Positions 26,040 through 34,825 of a stretch of DNA of 64,000 nucleotides are shown one piece after another (position 1 is the stretch's first letter; the number at the start of each line of letters is the position of its first letter). Location of the stretch: contig NZ_CP013854.1 in NCBI RefSeq assembly GCF_001698125.1, positions 3,968,001 to 4,032,000 on the forward strand. Direction: 5' to 3'. This DNA comes from Pseudonocardia sp. HH130630-07 (GTDB taxonomy: Bacteria > Actinomycetota > Actinomycetes > Mycobacteriales > Pseudonocardiaceae). The position numbers and the translations under genes were made by a program. The notes below the pieces were generated by a model that had not been told where the DNA came from, did no database searches, and saw nothing but the letters and a program-made list of their open reading frames with translations.

Positions 26040-26825
26040 ATGGATCTCTCGGGCAGGGTCGCCCTGGTCACCGGCGGCGGATCGGGTATCGGCGCGGCCG
26101 CCGTGGACCGGCTGACGGCCGCGGGTGCACAGGTGGTCGTGGTGGACGTCGACGCCGGTGCGGCGGCCGCGGTCGCCGACCGGTCGGGCGGGCTCGCCAT
26201 CGGCGCGGACGTCACCGACCACGGCGCGGTCACCGCCGCGGTCGCCGCAGCCGAGGACCGGTTCGGGCGGCTCGACGTCGTCCTGCTCAACGCGGGGGTC
26301 ACCGCCCGCCGGTCCGGCGTCGACGACCTGGACCTCGAGGACTACCGCCGGGTGGTCGGGGTGAACCTCGACCACGTCGTGTTCGGGCTGACCGCGGCCG
26401 TCCCGGCACTGCGCCGGGCCGGCGGCGGGCGCGTGGTGGTGACGTCCTCGCTGGCCGGGCTGGTCGGCATGCCGGGGGACGCGCTGTACACGGCGACCAA
26501 GCACGCCGCCGTCGGCTACGTCCGCTCGGCCGCCCCGACCCTGGCCCCGGAGGGGATCCGGGTGAACGCGGTGTGCCCCGGCTTCGCCGACACCGCGCTG
26601 ATCGCCCCGGTGCGCGCGGACTTCGGTGAGTTCCCGCTGCTCACCGCGGACGACGTGGCCGCGGCGATCGAGTCGATCCTCGACCACGGCGAGCCGGGGG
26701 AGTGCTGGTTCGTCCAGCCGGGCCGCGAACCCGCGCCGTACGCCTTCCGCGGGGTCCCCGCCCCGCGCGGGGCGGGCCTCCCACCGGAGATCGGCTGGCC
26801 GGACGGTTCACCGCGGACCCGCTGA
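26040..26825 (+). CDS. Short-chain dehydrogenase/reductase (SDR)
   Basis: A 261-residue classical SDR. VALVTGGGSGIGAAAVDRL (~8) is the TGxxxGIG cofactor loop, LDVVLLNAGVT (~85) the NAG motif, and a serine (VTSSLAG ~139) with YTATKHAAVGY (~152) forms the catalytic Ser-Tyr-Lys set. An Asp after strand 2 (VVVDVDAG) suggests NAD preference. The substrate is unknown. The ATG at 26040 is preferred; GTG 26031 is an alternative. It stands alone and converges on the DUF5703 gene. Confidence 0.92.
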   Translation: MDLSGRVALVTGGGSGIGAAAVDRLTAAGAQVVVVDVDAGAAAAVADRSGGLAIGADVTDHGAVTAAVAAAEDRFGRLDVVLLNAGVTARRSGVDDLDLEDYRRVVGVNLDHVVFGLTAAVPALRRAGGGRVVVTSSLAGLVGMPGDALYTATKHAAVGYVRSAAPTLAPEGIRVNAVCPGFADTALIAPVRADFGEFPLLTADDVAAAIESILDHGEPGECWFVQPGREPAPYAFRGVPAPRGAGLPPEIGWPDGSPRTR

Positions 26826-26829
26826 CCGG

Positions 26830-27108
26830 TCAGAACGTGGGCTCGGGCAGCAGCCCCTGGGAGTGACCGAGCCGGCGGCGCAGGACGATCTTGCGCACCC
26901 CGCCGGGGTAGAGGCGCAGCCGCGACAGCTCCCAGCCGGAGAACTCGGCCTGGATCGCGAGCCGGACCGACGCGGTGAGCCGGGAGACGTCGGCGTCGAT
27001 CCGGACGGGGCGGTACTCGTAGCGGTCGTCGACCCAGCCCTCGCCGTCGCGGGTCCCGGCGTACCGATTCCCTGCGGCCTCGGTGTCCTCCGATGCCCCC
27101 ACTGCCAT
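26830..27108 (-). CDS. DUF5703-like small protein
   Basis: A 92-residue protein of a family restricted to actinomycetes as far as I know. The core YEYRPVRIDADVSRLTASVR leads into a C-terminal basic tail RLRLYPGGVRKIVLRRRLGH. It has no enzyme motif. The ATG at 27108 follows GGGAGG. Function unknown. It ends 5 bp from the stop of the SDR gene on the other strand. Confidence 0.72.
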   Translation of the reverse strand: MAVGASEDTEAAGNRYAGTRDGEGWVDDRYEYRPVRIDADVSRLTASVRLAIQAEFSGWELSRLRLYPGGVRKIVLRRRLGHSQGLLPEPTF

Positions 27109-27216
27109 GCGTGCCTCCCGGTCGTGCGGTCGCGACACCCGCCGTGAACGGGGGGTGCTGCCGGCGTGTCCCACGATAGGCGCGGGTACCGACAGCGAGC
27201 CACCGGATCCGGTGGC

Positions 27217-28164
27217 TCAGACCGGGTCGCTGACGTCGTCGAGCGCGGTCCGGATCTCGGCGGGCAGCGTCAGGTCCTCCGCGGCGAGCGAGGCGCGCAG
27301 CTGTGCGGCGTCCCGGGCACCGACGACCGCGCTCGCCACCCCGGTCCGGTCCCGAACCCAGGTCAGGGCGACCGCGAGCGGTGAGGTCCCGAGGCCGTCG
27401 GCCGCGGTCAGCACGGACTGCACGATCCGCGCCGAGTGCCCGGTCCGGCGGGCGGCCACGTAGGACGCCAGCATCGCGCTCGCCCCGCGCGAGTCCGCCG
27501 GGGTGCCGTCGGTGTACTTCCCGGTCAGCACGCCCCGCCCGAGCGGGGCCCAGGCCAGCACCCCCATTCCGTGGTGCCGGGCCGCGGGGAGCAGCTCCGC
27601 CTCCGGCTCCCGGGCCAGCAGCGAGTACTCCACCTGCGCCGACACCGGCCGGCACACCGCGGGGTCCGGCCCGGCGGCGGCGCTGCCGGCGACCGTCGCG
27701 AGCTGCCAGCCGCGCGGCGCGACCAGCCCGGCGTAGCGGACCCGCCCGGAGTAGACGGCGACCTGCACGGCCGAGAGCAGCTCGTCCTGCGGGACCCGCG
27801 GGTCCCAGCCGGGGAACTGCCACAGGTCGAGGTGCTCGACGCCGAGGCGGCGCAGCGTGGTGTCCAGCGATCGGAGCAGCGCCCCGCGCGAGGCCCGGGG
27901 CCCGTCGCCGGGCGCCGCGGTACCCCGGGCGGCGAGCACGACGTCGTCGCGGGAGAAGGCACCCCGCAGCAACCCGCCCAGCACCTGCTGCGCGCCGCCG
28001 CCGCCGTAGTCGTCGGCCGTCTCCACGAGCGTCCCGCCGGTGTCGACGAACGCCCGCAGCTGCTCGGCGGCCGCGGCGGGCCCGGTGTCCTCGCCCCACG
28101 TCATCGTGCCCAGGCCGATCCTGGACACCTCCAGGCCGCTGTCGCCCACCGGTCTGCTCAGCAC
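27217..28164 (-). CDS. Aldo/keto reductase
   Basis: A 315-residue (alpha/beta)8 reductase. [11 protein letters not shown] (~16) and [17 protein letters not shown] (~41) hold the catalytic Asp-Tyr region (family pattern D-x3-Y). [14 protein letters not shown] takes the place of the usual LxxxHxPD, so the family histidine is not obvious, a change shared by some actinomycete homologues. [14 protein letters not shown] (~204) and the C-terminal cofactor segment [12 protein letters not shown] are conserved. NADPH-dependent reduction is expected. The GTG at 28164 gives the normal length. Confidence 0.85.
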   Translation of the reverse strand: MLSRPVGDSGLEVSRIGLGTMTWGEDTGPAAAAEQLRAFVDTGGTLVETADDYGGGGAQQVLGGLLRGAFSRDDVVLAARGTAAPGDGPRASRGALLRSLDTTLRRLGVEHLDLWQFPGWDPRVPQDELLSAVQVAVYSGRVRYAGLVAPRGWQLATVAGSAAAGPDPAVCRPVSAQVEYSLLAREPEAELLPAARHHGMGVLAWAPLGRGVLTGKYTDGTPADSRGASAMLASYVAARRTGHSARIVQSVLTAADGLGTSPLAVALTWVRDRTGVASAVVGARDAAQLRASLAAEDLTLPAEIRTALDDVSDPV

Positions 28165-28299
28165 GGTGGACGAGCCTATGGCCAACCGGCCCGCGGACAG
28201 CCGAGGGCGCGCGCTGTGACCCCCGTCTCCGCGGGTACGGTCACGGCCCGTGACCGATCTGGCCGCACTGCGACCGCTGCCGCACGTCCGGGGGTGCCG

Positions 28300-29121
28300 A
28301 TGAGCTGGCTCGAGGTGATCGTCCTCGGCCTCATCCAGGGCCTCACCGAGTTCCTGCCCGTCTCCTCCTCCGGCCACCTGCGGATCGCCTCGGAGGTGCT
28401 CTTCGGCAGCGACCCCGGGGCCGCGTTCACTGCCGTGACCCAGATCGGGACGGAGGCGGCGGTGATCGTCTACTTCGCCCGCGACATCTGGCACCTGTTC
28501 CGCACCTGGCTGCGCGGGTTCACCGACGCCGCGGTCCGCAGGACCGACGACTACCGGCTGGCGTGGATGGTCGTCGTCGGATCGATCCCGATCGCGGTGC
28601 TCGGCGTGCTGTTCAAGGACCGGATCGAGACGGTCGCCCGGAACCTGTGGCTGGTCGCGGTGATGCTGATCGTGTTCGGCATCCTGCTCGGCCTCGCCGA
28701 ACGGTTCGGCACCCAGCACAAGCCGATGGAGAAGATCACCTGGCGGGACGGCGTCGTGCTCGGGTTCGCCCAGGCCATGGCGCTCATCCCCGGCGTCTCC
28801 CGGTCCGGCGGGACGATCACGGCGGGCCTGTTCCTGGGCATCAACCGCCCGGCGATCGCGCGCTACTCGTTCCTGCTGGCGATCCCCTCGGTGTTCGGTG
28901 CCGGTCTGTTCACGCTGCCCGACGTGCTCGCCGGGGACGGGCCCAGCGGCATCCAGATGATCGTCGCCGTGGTGATCGCGTTCGTCGTCGGTTACGCGGT
29001 GATCGCCTGGCTGCTGCGGTTCGTGCAGAACAACACGGTGTACGTGTTCGTCGCCTACCGGATCGCGCTGGGCACGGCGTTGCTGGCCGCGCTGTCGATC
29101 GGTGCGATCTCGGCGACCTGA
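28300..29121 (+). CDS. uppP: Undecaprenyl-diphosphatase UppP/BacA
   Basis: A 273-residue membrane enzyme that removes a phosphate from undecaprenyl diphosphate to recycle the peptidoglycan lipid carrier. The conserved [18 protein letters not shown] (~9-26) and the second signature [16 protein letters not shown] (~160) hold the catalytic Glu and the phosphate-binding Ser/Arg. Seven or eight hydrophobic helices are visible. The usual bacitracin-tolerance role follows from family knowledge. The ATG at 28300 matches the normal N-terminus. It is followed 35 bp later by the phosphatase gene. Confidence 0.96.
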   Translation: MSWLEVIVLGLIQGLTEFLPVSSSGHLRIASEVLFGSDPGAAFTAVTQIGTEAAVIVYFARDIWHLFRTWLRGFTDAAVRRTDDYRLAWMVVVGSIPIAVLGVLFKDRIETVARNLWLVAVMLIVFGILLGLAERFGTQHKPMEKITWRDGVVLGFAQAMALIPGVSRSGGTITAGLFLGINRPAIARYSFLLAIPSVFGAGLFTLPDVLAGDGPSGIQMIVAVVIAFVVGYAVIAWLLRFVQNNTVYVFVAYRIALGTALLAALSIGAISAT

Positions 29122-29156
29122 GCCGGGCGGGGAGCACGTCACGTAGCCTCGCCCGC

Positions 29157-29855
29157 GTGACGACCTTGATCCTGCTGCGGCACGGGCGCTCGACGGCGAA
29201 CACCGCGGGTGTCCTGGCCGGGCGCACCCCGGGCGTCGAGCTCGACGAGCGTGGCCGCGAGCAGGCGGCGAAGGTCGTCGAGCGGCTGGCCGACCTGCCG
29301 ATCGCGTCGGTGGTCACCTCGCCGATGCAGCGGTGCCGCCAGACCGTCGCGCCGCTGGCGTCGGCCCGCGGGCTGGACCCGGTGGTGGAGGACGACCTGG
29401 CCGAGGTCGACTACGGCGCCTGGACCGGCCGTGCGATCGCGGACCTGGCGAAGGAGGACCTCTGGCGGGTCGTGCAGGGCCACCCGTCGGCTGCGGCGTT
29501 CCCGGAGGGGGAGTCGCTGGCCGGCATGCAGGCCCGTGCGGTCGCCGCGGTCCGCAGGCACGTCGCCCGGGTGCGCGACGAGCACGGCCCGCAGGCGATC
29601 CTGCTCGCCTGCAGCCACGGTGACGTGATCAAGGCGATCCTGGCCGACGCGCTCGCCAGCCACCTCGACAACTTCCAGCGGATCGTCGTCGACACCTGTT
29701 CGGTCAGCGTCGTCAGCTACACCGAGCTGCGGCCGTTCGTGGCGCGGATGAACGAGCAGTCCGGTGACGTCGCGGGGCTCATCCCGAAGCCGCCCGAGGA
29801 GGGCGAGGCGGCCGGGTCGTCCGACGCCGTCGTCGGAGGCTCCACGAACGCCTGA
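29157..29855 (+). CDS. Histidine-phosphatase-family protein (MSMEG_4193-like)
   Basis: A 232-residue member of the phosphoglycerate-mutase-like superfamily. LILLRHGRSTANT (~4-16) carries the RHG catalytic histidine, and ACSHGDVIKAIL (~150) the second histidine; the acid/base Glu is in the LAEVDYGAWTG segment (~80). In actinomycetes this gene commonly precedes a DUF3090 gene and an SCO1664-type gene, as here. The physiological substrate is unknown. The C-terminal tail is acidic and probably disordered. Confidence 0.88.
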   Translation: MTTLILLRHGRSTANTAGVLAGRTPGVELDERGREQAAKVVERLADLPIASVVTSPMQRCRQTVAPLASARGLDPVVEDDLAEVDYGAWTGRAIADLAKEDLWRVVQGHPSAAAFPEGESLAGMQARAVAAVRRHVARVRDEHGPQAILLACSHGDVIKAILADALASHLDNFQRIVVDTCSVSVVSYTELRPFVARMNEQSGDVAGLIPKPPEEGEAAGSSDAVVGGSTNA

Positions 29856-29960
29856 TCCGGCCCGGTGCGGGGTGATCCACCTCGCATTCCGGCCGGTGAC
29901 CGGGACCCGTGGGACGGCGGGGATGCCCCGGTTCCCGGTCTCGCCTAGTCTGGTCCGGTC

Positions 29961-30551
29961 ATGGCACGCGTCATCCACGTCTTCCGCCGCCCGGACCGCT
30001 TCGTGGCCGGGACCGTCGGCGAGCCCGGCGATCGCGCCTTCTACCTCCAGGCGATCGAGAGTTCGCGCACGATCAGCGTCCTGCTCGAGAAACAGCAGGT
30101 CTCGGTGCTGGCCGAGCGGATCACGGCGTTGCTGGGCGAGGTGTCGAAGCGCTTCGGCGAGGAGAACCTGGCCGAGTCCACCGGCGACGGCCCGGGATCG
30201 GACACCGATCCGCTGGCGGTGCCCCTGGAGGAGGAGTTCCGGGTCGGCACGATGGGCCTGGGCTGGGACTCCGACTCCAGCTCGATCGTCGTCGAACTGC
30301 TCGCGGTCACCGAGGAGGAGATCGACGAGTCGGTCGTCCTCGACGACACCGAGGAGGGCCCGGACGCGCTGCGGGTGTTCCTGTCCCCGAACGCGGCGAA
30401 GGCGTTCGCCGACCGGGCGGAGAAGGTCGTCTCGGCCGGCCGGGCGCCCTGCCCGCTGTGCGCCGAGCCGCTGGACCCCGAGGGCCACGTGTGCGTGCGG
30501 TTGAACGGGTACCACGACCGCAACCCCGTCGCGGAGGCCGAGGCCGAGTGA
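29961..30551 (+). CDS. DUF3090-family protein
   Basis: A 196-residue actinobacterial protein. It starts MARVIHVFRRPDRFVAGTVG, typical of the family, and contains the YLQAIESSRTISVLLEKQQV block. The C-terminal APCPLCAEPLDPEGHVC is a four-ligand zinc-ribbon-like end. No enzyme function is known to me. It overlaps the next gene by 4 bp (GTGA), so the two are translationally coupled. Confidence 0.9.
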   Translation: MARVIHVFRRPDRFVAGTVGEPGDRAFYLQAIESSRTISVLLEKQQVSVLAERITALLGEVSKRFGEENLAESTGDGPGSDTDPLAVPLEEEFRVGTMGLGWDSDSSSIVVELLAVTEEEIDESVVLDDTEEGPDALRVFLSPNAAKAFADRAEKVVSAGRAPCPLCAEPLDPEGHVCVRLNGYHDRNPVAEAEAE

Positions 30552-31423
30552 AGCTCGGCGATCCGGCCGTCCTCGACGTCCTGGCCGGTGGCCGGATGGA
30601 GATCACCGGCCGGATGGTCGACGCGTCCAACGCCACCCTGTTCGGCACGGTCTCCCTCGACGGCGTCGAGCTGCGCTGCGTCTACAAGCCGGTGCGCGGC
30701 GAGCGGCCGCTGTGGGACTTCCCGGACGGGACGCTGGCCGGCCGCGAGGTCGGTGCCTACCTGGTGTCGGAGGTGTCCGGGCTGCACGTCGTCCCGCCGA
30801 CGGTGCTGCGCGAACAGGCCCCGTTCGGGCCGGGCATGGTGCAGGCCTGGGTGTCCTCCGGCGACGAGAGCGCGCTGACCGAGGCGGAGTCCGCCGGTGA
30901 CGTGCCCGCCGGCGACCTCGACGAGGAGACGATCCAGCTCGCCACCGAGTCGCTGGTCGAGCTGTGCGAGCCGCACGAGATCCCGGACGGCTGGCTGCCG
31001 GTGCTGCGGGCCCGCGACGGTGCCGGGGACCCGGTCGTCCTGGTGCACGCCGACCATCCGCAGCTGCGGGCGATGGCGGTCTTCGACGTCGTCGTCAACA
31101 ACGCCGACCGCAAGGGCGGGCACGTGATCCTGGCCGGCGACGGTGACGTCTACGGCGTCGACCACGGCCTGACCCTGCACACCGAGCCGAAGCTGCGCAC
31201 CGTGCTGTGGGGCTGGGTCGGTGACGAGCTGGGCGAGGACCGGACCGCGCAGCTCAAGGAGCTGCGGGCCCGGCTGGCCGGCGACTTCGCCGACGTCCTC
31301 GGCGAGCACGTGACCCGCCGCGAGGTCGCCGCGCTGCGCTCGCGGATCGACCACCTCCTCGCCGAGCCGCGGTTCCCGGGCCCGGACGGGTTCGGCCCGG
31401 CGATCCCCTGGCCCGCGTTCTGA
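30548..31423 (+). CDS. SCO1664-type protein (TIGR03843), PI3/4-kinase-like fold
   Basis: A 291-residue conserved actinomycete protein. LRCVYKPVRGERPLWDFP (~41) looks like the nucleotide-binding lysine segment of PI3/4-kinase-like proteins, and VFDVVVNNADRKGGHVIL (~178) followed by VYGVDHGLTLH (~200) matches the catalytic HxD/N and DFG-like pairs of that fold. Kinase activity has not been shown as far as I know. It starts with GTG overlapping the DUF3090 stop. In other actinomycetes the mycothiol gene mshC often follows; here helR converges instead. Confidence 0.88.
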   Translation: MKLGDPAVLDVLAGGRMEITGRMVDASNATLFGTVSLDGVELRCVYKPVRGERPLWDFPDGTLAGREVGAYLVSEVSGLHVVPPTVLREQAPFGPGMVQAWVSSGDESALTEAESAGDVPAGDLDEETIQLATESLVELCEPHEIPDGWLPVLRARDGAGDPVVLVHADHPQLRAMAVFDVVVNNADRKGGHVILAGDGDVYGVDHGLTLHTEPKLRTVLWGWVGDELGEDRTAQLKELRARLAGDFADVLGEHVTRREVAALRSRIDHLLAEPRFPGPDGFGPAIPWPAF

Positions 31424-31439
31424 CCCGGCAGCCGGGGCG

Positions 31440-33746
31440 TCAGCCCCGCACGTGCAGCAGCCCCAGCCGGCGGGTGGCCCGGGTCATCGACACGTAGAGA
31501 TCGGCCGGGAGCCCGGCCCGGATCCGCTCCGGGTCGACGATCACCACGGAGTCGAACTCCAGGCCCTTCGCCGAGACCGGGGTGTGCACCTCGGCCCCGG
31601 TCCCGGCGAGCGCCGCCGGGTCGGTGGTGAGGACGGCGTCGGTCCCGCCCCCGAGCAGCTCCGACTCCGCCGCCACGATCTCCCGGACCGCGTCGGTGAG
31701 CCCGGCGGCGGGCGCCGTCCGGTGCCACGGCTCGTCGCCGGTGCTGCGGACCGAGGTGGGCACCGCCGCGTCCGGCGCGTACCCGGCCAGCACCTCGGCG
31801 GCCGCGGTCATGATCTCGGCCGGGGTGCGGTAGTTGACGGTCAGCGTGCGGTGCGTCCAGCGCTCGGCCAGGTGCGGGCCGAGGACGTCGTCCCAGTCGC
31901 GGGCCCCGGCCGGGGCGCTGCGCTGCGCGAGATCGCCGACCGCGGTGATCGACCGGGCCGGGCAGCGCCGCAGCAGCACGTGCCAGTCCATCGGGGACAG
32001 CTCCTGGGCCTCGTCGACCACGAGGTGCCCGAACCGCCAGTCCCGGTCGGCTGCGGCCCGCTCGGCGACGGTGCCCGACGGGCCGGTGCGCTGCCGGTCC
32101 GCGAGCAGCTCGGCGGTGACGAAGTCGGTGGCGCGGACGTCCTTGGCGTCCTGACCGGAGAGCGCGCGGTCGGCCGTGTCGAGGATGGCGAGCACGTCGT
32201 GGGCGTACTGCCGGTCGGGCTCGGTGTCCGGCTCGTCCGCACGGGTGCCGGTCCGGCCCAGCAGCTCGGCCAGCTCGTCGAGCAGCGGCGCGTCCGCGAC
32301 CGTCCACGGGGACCCGGCCGGTCGCAGCAGCAGCGCCGGATCGGTCCCCGGTGCCGCCGCGGCGAGCCGGTCGGCGTCGGACAGCAGGTCGGAGAGTGCG
32401 CGCTCCGGGGTCAGCTCCGGCCACAGCCGCTGCACGGCGGCGTGGAAGGCGGTGCAGGAGCGCAGCTCGTCGCGCAGGCCGTGCCGCAGCTCGGCGGTCA
32501 CCTCCGACGCCCCCTCGGGCTCGATCTCCGGGAGGCCACCCAGGCCCGCGAGCAGCTCGGCGATCTCCGGCGGGTCGGCGAGCTCGGCGCCCAGCAGGTC
32601 GAGACCCTGGTCGACGAGCAGCCCGCCGAGCGCGTCCCGGAACGTCGCGCGGGCCGGGTTGTGCGGCCGCCCCGTCGCCCGGGCCCGGTCGCGGGCCTCG
32701 GCGGCCAGTCCGTCGTCGATCGTGAGGGTGACGTCCTCCAGCTCGATCCGGACCGGTGCCCCGGGGAGTTCCTGGCGGTCGGCGACGGCCCGGCGGAGGA
32801 CGTCGAGCATCGCGAGGTCCCCCTTCACCCGTGCGGTCCCCGGGCGGTCGGCGGCGTCGGCCACCACGCCGTGGCGCAGCCGCCCCGGCGTGGTGAACAC
32901 GACGGCGGACTCGCCCAGCGCGGGCAGCACGCCGCCGACGTAGCGCACGAACCCCTCGCTCGGCCCGACGACGAGCACCCCGCTGCCGGCGAGGCGTTCG
33001 CGGTGGGCGTAGAGCAGGTAGGCGACCCGGTGCAGCGCCACCGCGGTCTTGCCGGTCCCCGGGCCGCCGGAGATCACCGCCGCCCCGGAGAGCGGGAGCC
33101 GGATGATGTCGTCCTGCTCGGCCTGGATGGTCGTCACGATGTCGCGCATCCGGGTGCCGCGCGGTGCGCTCAGCGCGGCCAGCAGCGCCGGGTCGGACGC
33201 CGCGTCCGGGTCGACGGTGGCGACGGCGTCGTCGTCGAGCAGGTCGTCGTGGAACGACTCGACCCACTCCTCGGGCGCCCGCCCGGCGATCCGGAGGTGC
33301 CGGCGGCGGCGCACCCCGAGCGGGGTGACCGGCGTGGCGCAGTAGAACGGCCGGGCCGCGGGCGCCCGCCAGTCGACGAGCGCGCTCTCGCCGTCGATCG
33401 GGTCGGTCAGGCCGATCCGGCCGACGTAGGTCGTGGTCGCGTCGGGGTGGTCCAGCCGCCCGAAGGCCAGGCCGGACCGCGCGGCCTTCAGCGCCGCGAC
33501 CCGGTCGGACCAGCGGTGCACGGCGACGTCACGCTCCCAGCGGGCGTTGAGCTCCGCGCCGGTGGGGCCGGACCGGCTGCCGCGGACCCGGTCCTGCGCC
33601 TCGTCGATCTCGGCCGCGAGCAGCGCGTGCAGCGCGCGCAGGTGCGTGGTCTCCGCCCGGCGGTCCTGCTCGATGCCGGTACCGGAGGTGGGCTTGGTGG
33701 GCTTGCCTGGTGTGTTATGATTATTTTGCGTACCTGTGTTCGCCAT
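31440..33746 (-). CDS. helR: RNA polymerase recycling motor ATPase HelR-like (HelD family)
   Basis: A 768-residue UvrD-like superfamily 1 ATPase of the HelD group. ISGGPGTGKTAVALHR (~215) is Walker A, LVVDEAQELSPMDWHV (~560) Walker B, TLTVNYRTPAEI (~610) motif IV/Q-like, and a final LYVSMTRATRRLGLL motif VI. HelD proteins release RNA polymerase from stalled complexes; the HelR branch is associated with rifamycin tolerance in actinomycetes. Assignment to HelR rather than another HelD form is from overall length and neighbourhood, so it is less certain. The ATG at 33746 has only a weak ribosome site. I saw no rifamycin-associated element upstream. Confidence 0.8.
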   Translation of the reverse strand: MANTGTQNNHNTPGKPTKPTSGTGIEQDRRAETTHLRALHALLAAEIDEAQDRVRGSRSGPTGAELNARWERDVAVHRWSDRVAALKAARSGLAFGRLDHPDATTTYVGRIGLTDPIDGESALVDWRAPAARPFYCATPVTPLGVRRRRHLRIAGRAPEEWVESFHDDLLDDDAVATVDPDAASDPALLAALSAPRGTRMRDIVTTIQAEQDDIIRLPLSGAAVISGGPGTGKTAVALHRVAYLLYAHRERLAGSGVLVVGPSEGFVRYVGGVLPALGESAVVFTTPGRLRHGVVADAADRPGTARVKGDLAMLDVLRRAVADRQELPGAPVRIELEDVTLTIDDGLAAEARDRARATGRPHNPARATFRDALGGLLVDQGLDLLGAELADPPEIAELLAGLGGLPEIEPEGASEVTAELRHGLRDELRSCTAFHAAVQRLWPELTPERALSDLLSDADRLAAAAPGTDPALLLRPAGSPWTVADAPLLDELAELLGRTGTRADEPDTEPDRQYAHDVLAILDTADRALSGQDAKDVRATDFVTAELLADRQRTGPSGTVAERAAADRDWRFGHLVVDEAQELSPMDWHVLLRRCPARSITAVGDLAQRSAPAGARDWDDVLGPHLAERWTHRTLTVNYRTPAEIMTAAAEVLAGYAPDAAVPTSVRSTGDEPWHRTAPAAGLTDAVREIVAAESELLGGGTDAVLTTDPAALAGTGAEVHTPVSAKGLEFDSVVIVDPERIRAGLPADLYVSMTRATRRLGLLHVRG

Positions 33747-33839
33747 GTCATCGGGCACCCCACAGCGTAGCGCGCCCGACGTCCGCCGTGCACGTGCCAC
33801 GGGTCGTCGATGTCATGGGCACCCTCTAGCGTGGACCGC

Positions 33840-34700
33840 ATGGCGCTCCCGGCCCCGCAACGGATCACCGTCCCCGGCACCACCCGTCCCGAGACCACGC
33901 TCTCGGTGCACGACACCGGCGGCACCGGCCCGGCGGTGGTCCTGCTGCACGGCTGGCCCGACCGGGCGACGCTGTGGCCCCACCAGGCGGCGGCACTCGC
34001 CGCGGCCGGGCACCGGGTCGTCGTCCCGGACCTGCGCGGTTTCGGTGAGTCCGACCGGCCGGAGGAGCCGGAGCACTACCGGATGCGCGCCCTGCGGGCC
34101 GACGTGCTCGGCGTCGCCGACGCGCTCGGCATCGACCGCTTCGCCCTCGCCGGCCACGACTGGGGGTCCGCGCTCGGCTGGTCGCTGACCCTGGCCTCGG
34201 ACCGGGTCACCCGCTACGCCGCGTTCTCCGTCGGGCACCCGGCCGCGTTCGCCACCGCGGGCTTCACGCAGAAGGCGAAGTCCTGGTACATGCTGTGGTT
34301 CCAGTTCCCCGGGGTCGCCGAGCAGGTCGTCCCGGCCCACGACTGGCAGTTCATGCGGGCGTGGCTGCACGCGTCGTTCCCGGAGGGGCACCCGCTGCCC
34401 GCGCAGCACATCGCCGACCTCTCCCGGCCGGGCGCGCTGACCGCCTCGCTCAACTGGTACCGGGCCAACGTCGACCCGGCGTCGTTCGTGGCCACCGAGA
34501 TCCCGCAGGTCCCGGCGATCCGGGTGCCGGTGCTCGGGGTGTGGGGCGACGCGGACGGCGCGCTCACCGAGGGGCAGATGCGGCGGTCCTCGGAGTTCGC
34601 CGAGGACTTCCGGTTCGTGGCGGTGCCGGGCTGCGGGCACTGGATCCCGCAGGAGGCGCCGGAGCGGGCGACGGAGCTGCTCGTCGACTTCCTGGGCTGA
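33840..34700 (+). CDS. Epoxide-hydrolase-like alpha/beta hydrolase
   Basis: A 286-residue hydrolase. VVLLHGWPDRATLW (~37) is the HGxP oxyanion motif, LAGHDWGSALGWSLT (~102) has aspartate as nucleophile as in epoxide hydrolases, and CGHWIPQEAPERA (~263) the catalytic histidine. The lid region around SWYMLWFQFPGVAEQ provides tyrosines used for ring opening. The cytoplasmic substrate is unknown. It is divergent from helR, with no obvious operator. Haloalkane dehalogenase is a less likely alternative. Confidence 0.88.
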   Translation: MALPAPQRITVPGTTRPETTLSVHDTGGTGPAVVLLHGWPDRATLWPHQAAALAAAGHRVVVPDLRGFGESDRPEEPEHYRMRALRADVLGVADALGIDRFALAGHDWGSALGWSLTLASDRVTRYAAFSVGHPAAFATAGFTQKAKSWYMLWFQFPGVAEQVVPAHDWQFMRAWLHASFPEGHPLPAQHIADLSRPGALTASLNWYRANVDPASFVATEIPQVPAIRVPVLGVWGDADGALTEGQMRRSSEFAEDFRFVAVPGCGHWIPQEAPERATELLVDFLG

Positions 34701-34825
34701 ACCCGCGGGCCGGGCGATGCCGGCCGACGAATATCGACCCCGCAAGTATCACCCGAGGGGTGAGGATGGGGTCCGTTCCACTGCGGCGCGCAGACGCGCC
34801 GGTACAGGCGATACGGAGGAGCACG

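Noticed and set aside
33740..33840. Rifamycin-associated element upstream of helR
   Set aside because: No matching inverted repeat is visible. A TGTCATGGGCACCC-like direct repeat occurs twice but is not symmetric.
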